5,942 nt of DNA from DASUTW01 sp035513995 (lineage in GTDB: Bacteria; Actinomycetota; UBA4738; CALAEC01): assembly GCA_035513995.1 (NCBI GenBank), contig DATKBL010000066.1:1-5942 (forward strand). The letters are read 5' to 3'. Made by a program: the position numbers and the translations under genes. Within the stretch, counting starts at the first letter, position 1. Every line of letters starts with the position of its first letter. The notes below the pieces were generated by a model, which made no database searches, was not told the origin of the DNA, and saw only the letters and a list, made by a program, of their open reading frames with translations. Positions 1-5,076 of this stretch are shown here, in pieces.

Positions 1-917
1 GGCCCGCCGAGATCCTCTCGAAGCACCCCCACGGCTCCGGCCAGCCAGCGAAGCCCACGGCCCCGCGCGAGCGAGCGGCCGAGGCGGGAAACCCAGTCCG
101 CGTCCTCCGGCTTCGCCCGCACGGCCAGTGACAGCACGCGCTGCCCGAGCGACGGGAGCCCGGCCACCCGCAGCGCCCCCGCCAGCCACCGCAGGTGGCT
201 CCGTGCCCGCGCCACCTCGAGCTCGGCGATGGGCACAGCCTCTCGGAGGGCACGCCGGAAGACGTCGTCCTCCAGTGCCCCCTCGAAGGGGTTCTCCCCG
301 ACCGACACCTCTTCAGCCACGTCGCCCTGCAGCCCCACGATCAGCTCCAGCCCCGGGGGGAACGCGGGGAAGAGCGGCCCCACCCGCACGTCGAGCCGAT
401 CGAGCTTCAGCCCGTCGCGGTCGTCCGCGCGGCCCGTCAGCGGCCGGCCGTAGGGGACCCCGCCGGTCATGCCCTTCCCCCCCTGGCCGTAGGGGCCGAT
501 CCCCCGCCAGGGAGCCGGCTCGACGTCGGGCCACGCGTCCTCGTGGCCGTCGCCGCGTCCGGCCAGGAGCCCGGCGTGCGCGTCGCGGACCACCTCGACC
601 AGGGAGCCTCCCTCGACGACGCGCACGCCGGGTACCATCGCCGCCAGCGGATCGTCGGGCGCGCCGTCCGGCAGCCACTGGAAGGCCAGCCGCGGCGGAG
701 GGATCTGGTCGTGCGCCAGCATCACGGCCGGCAGCAGCCCTTCGCTCAGGTACCCCACGACGACGAGCGCGTCGGCCGCCCGCGGCGAGAGCGTGGGGGC
801 GATCCTCGGCTCCAGCCACAGCTGCTCGGCCGCCCACCTCCCTCCGGCACCGGCCACGACGAAGGCGGGCGTCGGAGCCCCCGCGGCCAACCTCGCCAGC
901 GCCGACCTCAGGCCCAC
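1..917 (-). CDS. Cysteine-free NuoB-like/NuoD-like fusion protein (partial, runs off left edge)
   Basis: The frame is open from the GTG at 917-915 to the window edge: 305 residues, no stop. A purine-rich Shine-Dalgarno site (GGAGGGGG, 932-925) lies 7 nt upstream of the GTG, and the gene overlaps the end of nuoA by 10 nt, so translational coupling is likely. Residues 44-75 (SPRAADALVVVG...HDQIPPP) match the NuoB stretch SPRxADxxxVxG...YDQMPxP. Residues 172-205 (LDRLDVRVGPLFPAFPPGL onward, ending LQGDV) resemble the start of NuoD (MGPQHPSTHG...LxLDGE). Residues about 228-262 are helical and resemble the following helix of NuoD/group 4 hydrogenase large subunits. Not one cysteine is present, so the NuoB ligands of cluster N2 are missing, and the quinone-site His motif GPQHPSTHG reads GPLFPAFPPG. 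I infer a non-catalytic, divergent complex I-type subunit. The domain calls rest on motif memory, not a search; an uncharacterised family related to these subunits is the alternative. Confidence 0.72.
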   Translation of the reverse strand, partial: MGLRSALARLAAGAPTPAFVVAGAGGRWAAEQLWLEPRIAPTLSPRAADALVVVGYLSEGLLPAVMLAHDQIPPPRLAFQWLPDGAPDDPLAAMVPGVRVVEGGSLVEVVRDAHAGLLAGRGDGHEDAWPDVEPAPWRGIGPYGQGGKGMTGGVPYGRPLTGRADDRDGLKLDRLDVRVGPLFPAFPPGLELIVGLQGDVAEEVSVGENPFEGALEDDVFRRALREAVPIAELEVARARSHLRWLAGALRVAGLPSLGQRVLSLAVRAKPEDADWVSRLGRSLARGRGLRWLAGAVGVLREDLGG

Positions 918-1261
918 CGGAACGCCCCCTCCCGCCAGCCGTACAGGATCCCCAGCACCAGGATCGAGATGAACATCAGCATCTCGAACCCGGCCATCAG
1001 CCCCTCCTCCAGGAAGACGACGGCCCACGGGTACATGAAGACCATCTCCATGTCGAAGGCCAGGAAGACGAGCGCCATCGCGTAGTAGCGCACGTGGAAG
1101 CGGCTCCAGGCGTGGGTCTCGGGACCGCGCCCTCCCAGGAACGGCACCCGGGAGGGCGCGGTCCCCGGCGGCGGGCTCAGCGCGTCGCCCGCCCATCGCA
1201 GGGCGAGGAAGCTCCCCGTCCAGAAGAGGAAGACGATCAGCGCAGCGCCGAGCGCGGCCAC
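908..1261 (-). CDS. nuoA: NADH-quinone oxidoreductase subunit A-like protein (NuoA)
   Basis: This 117-residue protein has the usual NuoA length and layout: a first membrane helix (about 5-24), a polar loop (25-57), then two helices (about 60-80 and 88-107). The signature HVRYYAMALVFLAFDMEMVF at 56-75 followed by MYPWAVVF is diagnostic of the family, with the conserved acidic pair at D70 and E72 (E. coli D79/E81). NuoA is a membrane subunit of complex I that lines the quinone and proton path. The start is a GTG that directly follows the TAG of the YHS gene with no gap, and no strong Shine-Dalgarno site precedes it, so translation probably depends on coupling to the YHS gene. The loop that normally reads YECG or FESG is FLGG here, so both the conserved Glu and the Cys are missing. 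The next gene is not a normal nuoB, so this may belong to a divergent complex I-type assembly. Confidence 0.88.
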   Translation of the reverse strand: MAALGAALIVFLFWTGSFLALRWAGDALSPPPGTAPSRVPFLGGRGPETHAWSRFHVRYYAMALVFLAFDMEMVFMYPWAVVFLEEGLMAGFEMLMFISILVLGILYGWREGAFRWA

Positions 1262-1411
1262 CTAGACTTCCACGTAGTCCTCGGGGTTCTCCTCGAACTC
1301 CTCCTTGCAGTCCACGCTGCAGAAGAAGCACGTCGTGCCGCCGTGCTCGAGGGTGGCGGCCGCCTGGTCCTCCTCGACGGTCATCCCGCACACGGGGTCG
1401 ATCGCGGCCAT
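1262..1411 (-). CDS. YHS-domain small metal-binding protein
   Basis: This 49-residue protein begins MAAIDPVCGMTV and carries the YHS pattern: DPVCGM at 5-10, then TCFFCS at 27-32 and VDCKEEFEENPEDY at 33-46. C8, C28, C31 and C35 are candidate metal ligands. YHS domains occur in copper- and heavy-metal-handling proteins and as stand-alone small proteins of unclear role. The ATG at 1411-1409 has a good Shine-Dalgarno (GGGAG, 1422-1418) 6 nt upstream. The open frame extends to 1792, but that upstream part lies opposite the proline dehydrogenase gene and has no YHS similarity, so I reject it. The gene leads an operon with nuoA, whose start abuts this stop. A link to metal or sulfur supply for a respiratory complex is only an inference from position. 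Confidence 0.88.
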   Translation of the reverse strand: MAAIDPVCGMTVEEDQAAATLEHGGTTCFFCSVDCKEEFEENPEDYVEV

Positions 1412-1493
1412 CGGCGTCTCCCTTCGCTCGTGCCTCGCCGCACACGATACGACCTCGGGCGCCGCGACTCCGCACGCGCTACCCTCCCGGGCG
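1412..1493. promoter_or_regulatory. Divergent promoter region between the YHS operon and proline dehydrogenase
   Basis: This 82-nt gap separates two divergent starts and must hold both promoters. On the minus strand TATCGT (1449-1444) is a possible -10 element for the YHS-nuoA operon, about 33 nt before its ATG; I see no convincing -35 element at the right distance. On the plus strand TACCCT (1480-1485) sits 8 nt before the proline dehydrogenase ATG, an arrangement typical of leaderless transcripts in high-GC bacteria. That gene has no clear Shine-Dalgarno site, which agrees with a leaderless mRNA. Both hexamers are weak matches. Confidence 0.3.
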
Positions 1494-2435
1494 ATGGGCA
1501 TCGCGAGGAGCACGCTGCTGTGGGCGTCGGGGAGCCGGGTCCTGCGACGGCTCGCCCCGCGGATCTGGTTCGTGCGTCGAGCGCTGACGAGGTTCATGCC
1601 CGGCGAGACGCTGGCCGACGGCCTCGAGGCCGCCGCGACGTTCCGGGGGCTCGGCATCCCCACCCTCTTCACCCACCTGGGCGAGAACGTCGCCGACGAG
1701 CGCGAGGCGATCGAGGCCACCGACGAGTACCTGCGGGCAATCGATCGCGTCGAGGAGCTCGGCCTCGACACGGAGATGTCCGTGAAGCTCACCCACCTCG
1801 GGCTCGAACTGGACCTCGACCTGGCCGCCGAGAACTACCTCCGCCTCGTCCGCCGCGCGGCCGAGCGCGACGACACCGTCTGGATCGACATGGAGTCGAG
1901 CGAGTACGTCTCCCCGACGCTCGAGGTCTACCGCCGGACGCTCGAGGGTTCGCCGAACGCGGGGCTCTGCCTGCAGGCCTACCTCCACCGGACGCGAGCC
2001 GACCTCGAGGAGCTGCTGCCGCTCCGGCCCTCGATCAGGATGGTGAAGGGCGCCTACCGGGAGCCGCCCGAGGAGGCCCTGCAGGAGCGCGACCAGATCG
2101 ACGAGGCGTTCCTCGGGCTCTCGGTCACCCTGCTGAAGGGCGTGCAGGAGGGGAGGGTCCGCCGCTTCGCGCCCGGGAGCCACGACCTCCGGCTCCTCGG
2201 CCGGGTGGCCACCGCCTCGCGCGACCTCGGCGTGGCGCCGAGCGACTGGGAGATCCAGATGCTCTACGGGATCCGGCACGAGGACCAGCTCGAGCTGGCC
2301 CGCCGCGGCTACCCCGTGCGGACGCTGATCTCCTACGGCCCGGCCTGGTATCCGTGGTACGTGCGGAGGCTGGCGGAGAAGCCCGGCGAGAACATCGCCT
2401 ACGTCCTGCGAAATGTGTTCGCCAAGGCCCCCTGA
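1494..2435 (+). CDS. Proline dehydrogenase (monofunctional, FAD-dependent)
   Basis: This 313-residue protein is close to the length of stand-alone PRODH enzymes. It oxidises L-proline to 1-pyrroline-5-carboxylate and passes electrons through FAD to the membrane quinone pool. Family motifs appear in order along the TIM barrel: MSVKLTHLGL with K98, WIDMESSEY with D132, LQAYLHRT with Q161, IRMVKGAYRE with R182 and K185, APGSHD with H230, MLYGIRHEDQ with Y258 and R261, GYPVRTLISYG with R276, then WYPWYVRRLAEKP with R291/R292, the usual carboxylate-binding end of the barrel. I chose the ATG at 1494 because the upstream extension back to 1305 lies antisense to the YHS gene and has no family similarity. 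No good Shine-Dalgarno precedes it. The partner P5C dehydrogenase is not in the window. The gene is divergent from the YHS operon and convergent with sufB, so it is probably transcribed alone. Confidence 0.93.
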   Translation: MGIARSTLLWASGSRVLRRLAPRIWFVRRALTRFMPGETLADGLEAAATFRGLGIPTLFTHLGENVADEREAIEATDEYLRAIDRVEELGLDTEMSVKLTHLGLELDLDLAAENYLRLVRRAAERDDTVWIDMESSEYVSPTLEVYRRTLEGSPNAGLCLQAYLHRTRADLEELLPLRPSIRMVKGAYREPPEEALQERDQIDEAFLGLSVTLLKGVQEGRVRRFAPGSHDLRLLGRVATASRDLGVAPSDWEIQMLYGIRHEDQLELARRGYPVRTLISYGPAWYPWYVRRLAEKPGENIAYVLRNVFAKAP

Positions 2436-2442
2436 GGCCTCA
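2433..2442. repeat. Perfect palindrome formed by two convergent stop codons
   Basis: TGAGGCCTCA reads the same on both strands. The plus-strand TGA ends proline dehydrogenase and the minus-strand TGA ends sufB, with only GGCC between them. A second short repeat (AGGCC 2425-2429 with GGCCT 2436-2440) could form a weak 5-bp hairpin. Neither has a T tract, so no intrinsic terminator is visible, and read-through into the opposite gene is possible on both sides. Confidence 0.8.
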
Positions 2443-3852
2443 GCCGACCGCGCCCTCCATCTGCAGCTCGATCAGCCGGTTAAGCTCGACCGCGTACTCC
2501 ATGGGGAGCTCCCGGGTGATCGGCTCGATGAAGCCGTTGACGATCATCGCGGTGGCCTCCTGCTCGGAGAGCCCCCTGCTCATCAGGTAGAAGAGCTGGT
2601 CGTCGCCGACCTTCGAGACCGTGGCCTCGTGGCCCAGCGCGGCCGTGTCGTCCTCGACCTCGATGTAGGGGAAGGTGTCGGAGGCCGACTCGTCGTCGAG
2701 GATCAGGGCGTCGCAGCGCACCGTGGACTTGGCGTGGTGCGCTCCCTCCTCGACCCGGACGAGCCCGCGGTACCCCGTGCGGCCCCCGTCCTTGGAGACC
2801 GACTTCGAGTTGATCACGCTCGTCGTGTAGGGGGCGGCGTGGATCGCCTTGCCTCCGGCGTCGGTGTGCATGCCCTTGCCGGCGTAGGCCACGCTCAGCA
2901 CCTCGCCCCGCGCGCCCTTGCCGAGCAGGTAGATCGACGGGTACTTCATCGTGACCTTGGAGCCGATGTTGCCGTCGATCCACTCCATCACCGCGTCCTC
3001 ATAGGCCGCGGCGCGCTTCGTCACGAGGTTGTACACGTTGCTCGACCAGTTCTGGATCGTCGTGTACCGCACCCGGCTGTTCGGCTTGGCCACGATCTCG
3101 ACGACCGCCGAGTGGAGCGAGTTCTTCGTGTAGATCGGGGCCGAGCAGCCCTCGACGTAGTGCACGTAGGAGCCGGGCTCGGCGATGATCAGCGTCCGCT
3201 CGAACTGCCCCATGCTCTCGGCGTTGATCCGGAAGTAGGCCTGCAGCGGGATCTCGACCTGCACGCCCTCGGGGACGTAGATGAACGACCCGCCCGACCA
3301 CACCGCGGAGTTGAGCGCGGCGAACTTGTTGTCGTTGGCCGGGATGATCGTCCCGAAGTACTCCTTGACGATCTCGGGGTGCTCGCGCAGCGCCGTGTCC
3401 ATGTCGGTGAAGATCACGCCCAGCTTGTCGAGCTCGTCCTTGATCTTGTGGTAGACGACCTCGCTCTCATACTGGGCGCTCACGCCCCCCAGGAACTTCT
3501 TCTCGGCCTCGGGGATCCCCAGCTTGTCCCAGGTGCCGCGGATGTCCTCGGGCAGGTCCTCCCACTCGGTGGCCTGCTTCTCGGTGGACCGGATGAAGTA
3601 GTAGATGTCGTCGAAGTCGATGTCGGAGAGGTCGGCGCCCCACCACGGCATCGGCCGGCCCTCGAAGTGCTTCAGGGCCTTCAGCCGGTACTTCCGCATC
3701 CACTCGGGCTCGGACTTGAGGTGGGAGATCTCCTCGACGACCTGCTCGGAGAGGCCCTTCTTGGGCTCGAAGACGGAGTGGGACGGGTCCTTCCAGTCGA
3801 ACCGGTAGCCCTTGCTCAGCTCCTTGAGGTGCTCTTCCTGGGAGATCGCCAC
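2440..3852 (-). CDS. sufB: Fe-S cluster assembly scaffold protein SufB
   Basis: This 470-residue protein is full length for SufB, the scaffold subunit of the cytosolic SufBC2D complex that builds Fe-S clusters from SufS-derived sulfur. Family sequence is present throughout: KYRLKALKHFEGRPMPWWGADL near 54-75, VWSGGSFIYVPEGVQVEIPL at 184-203, EGCSAPIY at 234-241, and the C-terminal core STVRCDALILDDESASDT. C380 matches the key E. coli Cys405, and GHEATVSKVGDDQLFYLMSRG contains H408 and E409, matching His433/Glu434. I chose the GTG at 3852-3850 because GGAGG (3865-3861) lies 8 nt upstream and the protein then begins at the usual SufB start (AISQEEHLKEL). The open frame reaches another GTG at 3882, but that would add ten unconserved residues. 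It follows the DUF59 gene by 81 nt. sufC and sufD are not adjacent. Confidence 0.96.
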   Translation of the reverse strand: MAISQEEHLKELSKGYRFDWKDPSHSVFEPKKGLSEQVVEEISHLKSEPEWMRKYRLKALKHFEGRPMPWWGADLSDIDFDDIYYFIRSTEKQATEWEDLPEDIRGTWDKLGIPEAEKKFLGGVSAQYESEVVYHKIKDELDKLGVIFTDMDTALREHPEIVKEYFGTIIPANDNKFAALNSAVWSGGSFIYVPEGVQVEIPLQAYFRINAESMGQFERTLIIAEPGSYVHYVEGCSAPIYTKNSLHSAVVEIVAKPNSRVRYTTIQNWSSNVYNLVTKRAAAYEDAVMEWIDGNIGSKVTMKYPSIYLLGKGARGEVLSVAYAGKGMHTDAGGKAIHAAPYTTSVINSKSVSKDGGRTGYRGLVRVEEGAHHAKSTVRCDALILDDESASDTFPYIEVEDDTAALGHEATVSKVGDDQLFYLMSRGLSEQEATAMIVNGFIEPITRELPMEYAVELNRLIELQMEGAVG

Positions 3853-3886
3853 TAGTTCACCCTCCGCTCGCGATCGGCTCACACAC

Positions 3887-3915
3887 AGTCTACTACCCGA
3901 ATCCCTACCTTGAAA
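3887..3915 (-). promoter_or_regulatory. Possible internal promoter for sufB
   Basis: On the minus strand TTTCAA (3915-3910) and TAGACT (3892-3887) are separated by exactly 17 nt. The -10 element matches the TANNNT pattern and 4 of 6 consensus bases; the -35 element matches only 3 of 6. Transcription would start about 30 nt before the sufB GTG, leaving room for the GGAGG site. The stretch is visibly richer in A and T than its surroundings. sufB could thus be expressed independently of the DUF59 gene, but this is a by-eye call. Confidence 0.35.
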
Positions 3916-3927
3916 GTCGGAATTACC

Positions 3928-3953
3928 CCGCGCTCAGATCATGCCGAGCGCGG
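3928..3953 (-). repeat. GC-rich hairpin spanning the DUF59 stop codon
   Basis: CCGCGCTC (3928-3935) and GAGCGCGG (3946-3953) are perfect reverse complements, 8 bp, all but one pair G-C, around a 10-nt loop. In the minus-strand transcript the stem covers the last codons and stop of the DUF59 gene, just before the sufB leader. The following sequence (GGTAATTCC) has no U run, so a classical rho-independent terminator is unlikely. It may act as a partial terminator, a processing site or an mRNA-stabilising structure. Confidence 0.5.
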
Positions 3954-4296
3954 CCTTGGCCTCCTCCGACATCTTGTCGGGGGTCCAGGGCGGCGAGAAC
4001 ACCATCTCGGCCTCGAAGTCGTCGACGCCCTCGATGCCGGAGACCATCTGGCGCATCTGCGACTCGATCAGGGGGCCGATCGGACAGCCCATCGTGGTGA
4101 GCGTGTACTCGACGCGCAGGGTCCGGTCGTCGATCGCCACGTCGTAGACGAGCCCGAGATCCACGATGTTGATCCCAAGCTCCGGGTCGATCACGTTCTT
4201 GAGGGACTCGAGGACCTCTTCCTCGAGGGTCCCGCCGTTCGAGGACGACCCCTCCCCCGCGGGGGAGGACGTCCCCTCATTCGCATCTGGATGCAT
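3934..4296 (-). CDS. sufT: DUF59/MIP18-family Fe-S assembly factor (SufT-like)
   Basis: This 120-residue protein has an approximately 24-residue Ser/Gly/Glu-rich N-terminal tail followed by one DUF59 domain. Diagnostic motifs are VIDPELGINIVDLGLVYDV at 35-53 (with D38, P39, E40), TLTTMGCPIGPLIESQ at 65-80 with the conserved C71, and the C-terminal VFSPPWTPDKMSEEAK near 99-114. Stand-alone DUF59 proteins of this type (SufT; Rv1466 in Mycobacterium tuberculosis) assist maturation of Fe-S proteins and often sit in suf operons, which fits its place directly upstream of sufB. The start is uncertain: ATG at 4296-4294 has GGAAGG (4306-4301) 4 nt upstream, while an in-frame GTG at 4314-4312 would add six residues and lie right after a promoter -10, as a leaderless start would. 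PaaD-like paralogues share the fold, but the suf neighbour favours SufT. Confidence 0.9.
   Translation of the reverse strand: MHPDANEGTSSPAGEGSSSNGGTLEEEVLESLKNVIDPELGINIVDLGLVYDVAIDDRTLRVEYTLTTMGCPIGPLIESQMRQMVSGIEGVDDFEAEMVFSPPWTPDKMSEEAKAALGMI
4251..4268. repeat. 18-bp perfect palindrome in the 5' part of the DUF59 gene
   Basis: CCTCCCCCGCGGGGGAGG is a perfect palindrome within the codons for the low-complexity tail, starting about 28 nt after the chosen ATG. In RNA it could fold into a very stable stem close to the start codon of the mRNA. It lies in an unconserved part of the protein, so it is not forced by protein function, but runs of C and G are common in such high-GC DNA and chance is possible. 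Confidence 0.7.
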
Positions 4297-4396
4297 GCTT
4301 CCTTCCGTGTTCACTCGGGTCTATCCTACCGAGAGGGGTGGCAGGTGTCCCGCCCCCGACGATTCGTCACGTTTCCGACAGAAGGGGACGGATGGC
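4297..4396. promoter_or_regulatory. Divergent promoter region between the DUF59-sufB genes and the response regulator
   Basis: On the minus strand GGGACA (4351-4346) and TAGGAT (4328-4323) are spaced by 17 nt and each match the sigma-70 type consensus at 4 of 6 positions. This is the best promoter candidate in the window, with the start of transcription predicted near 4316. On the plus strand TATCCT (4322-4327) overlaps the same bases and could serve as a -10 element for the response regulator, though no good -35 is visible. An inverted repeat CTCGG (4314-4318) / CCGAG (4329-4333) brackets both -10 elements and is a candidate operator. Confidence 0.45.
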
Positions 4397-5023
4397 ATGC
4401 GAGTGCTGATCGTCGACGATCACCCCGTGACCCGCGACGGGCTGCGCGCCGCGCTCGGGACAGAAGGCGAGGTGGAGGTCATCGGGGAGGCGACCTCGGG
4501 GGACGAGGCGATCGCGCAGGTCGACAAGCTCGACCCCGACGTGGTGTTCATGGACGTGCGGATGCCCGGCATGAGCGGCATCGAGGCGACGAAGGTGATC
4601 CGCCAGAAACACCCCGACACCAAGATCATCCTCTTCACGGTGGACGAGTCCCGGGCTTCGATCTCGGAGGCGATCCAGGCGGGGGTGAACGGGTACCTGC
4701 TGAAGGACGTGGGGGCCGACGAGCTGATCAACGCGGCGAGGCTGGCGCTGGACGGCAAGGCCGTGATCCACCCCGCGCTGACCCAGGCCTTCATCGAGGA
4801 GGTCCGCCTGGTCAACCGACCCCAGGAGTCCCCGCTCTCCCGTCGCGAGGTCGAGATCCTCCAGAAGGTGGCCTACGGCGCCACCACCAAGGAGGTCGCC
4901 AGCCAGCTCGGCATCTCTCCCCACACGGTCAAGACCCATCTCGAGCGCATCTTCGAGAAGCTGGGGGCGAACGATCGAGCCCAGGCCGTGGCGATCGCGA
5001 TCCGGCAGGGTCTCGTTCAGTAG
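4397..5023 (+). CDS. NarL/LuxR-family two-component response regulator
   Basis: This 208-residue protein has the standard two-domain layout. The receiver domain (about 1-120) has the acidic pair D8/D9 in VDDHP, the phosphoacceptor D53 in FMDVRMPGMSG, T81 and K103 in GYLLKD. A short linker leads to a LuxR-type helix-turn-helix (about 146-208) with LSRREVEILQKVAYGATTKE and LGISPHTVKTHLERIFEKLG. Phosphorylation by a sensor kinase should promote dimerisation and DNA binding. The ATG at 4397 gives the canonical MRVLIVDDHP start, with AAGGGGA (4382-4388) 8 nt upstream; the open frame reaches back to 4166 but that part is antisense to the DUF59 gene. No histidine kinase is adjacent in the window. 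Its targets are unknown; the divergent Fe-S genes and the secreted protein 53 nt downstream are candidates by position only. Confidence 0.95.
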   Translation: MRVLIVDDHPVTRDGLRAALGTEGEVEVIGEATSGDEAIAQVDKLDPDVVFMDVRMPGMSGIEATKVIRQKHPDTKIILFTVDESRASISEAIQAGVNGYLLKDVGADELINAARLALDGKAVIHPALTQAFIEEVRLVNRPQESPLSRREVEILQKVAYGATTKEVASQLGISPHTVKTHLERIFEKLGANDRAQAVAIAIRQGLVQ

Positions 5024-5076
5024 GGGTGGAACAGTTCCGATACCTCCCCTACACTCCTCCGAGGGGGATCGTTCTG
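5024..5076 (+). promoter_or_regulatory. Intergenic promoter candidate with GGAACAGTTCC inverted repeat
   Basis: The 53-nt gap after the response regulator contains GGAACAGTTCC (5028-5038), a perfect 5-bp inverted repeat around one base. TGGAAC (5027-5032) and TACACT (5050-5055) are 17 nt apart and could be -35 and -10 elements, in which case the repeat overlaps the -35 as an operator would. GAGGGGG (5061-5067) is the Shine-Dalgarno of the next gene. GGAAC also resembles the -35 of some ECF sigma-factor promoters. The hexamers are weak. Confidence 0.4.

Noticed and set aside
313..837. 174-codon minus-strand ORF with an ATG start
   Set aside because: It lies in a different frame of the same strand as the NuoB/NuoD-like gene; its product is low-complexity Arg/Gly/Ala, while the other frame shows family motifs and a ribosome binding site.
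1305..1493. N-terminal extension of proline dehydrogenase
   Set aside because: It is antisense to the YHS gene, has no similarity to the family, and the ATG at 1494 gives the usual length.
1412..1792. N-terminal extension of the YHS gene
   Set aside because: The added residues are Ser/Arg rich, antisense to proline dehydrogenase, and a good Shine-Dalgarno marks the ATG at 1411.
2425..2440. AGGCC/GGCCT hairpin as a bidirectional terminator
   Set aside because: The stem is only 5 bp and no T tract follows on either strand.
128..2590. 820-codon open frame on the plus strand
   Set aside because: It is extremely Arg/Pro/Ala rich, runs antisense to the nuo-like operon and across proline dehydrogenase in another frame, and has no recognisable motif; it is a GC-driven shadow.
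2413..3855. 480-codon plus-strand ORF opposite sufB
   Set aside because: It mirrors sufB almost exactly and is Val/Leu/Asp/Arg/His rich, as expected for the antisense of a high-GC gene.
3853..3882. Ten-residue N-terminal extension of SufB from the GTG at 3882
   Set aside because: The GTG at 3852 has GGAGG at ideal spacing, and the conserved SufB sequence starts there.
4367..4939. Minus-strand ORFs (4367-4939 and 4420-4815) opposite the response regulator
   Set aside because: Both are antisense to a gene with complete receiver and helix-turn-helix motifs and show no motifs of their own.
3910..5076. Long upstream extension of the secreted-protein frame
   Set aside because: It passes antisense through the DUF59 gene and out of frame through the response regulator; the signal peptide begins at the ATG at 5077.
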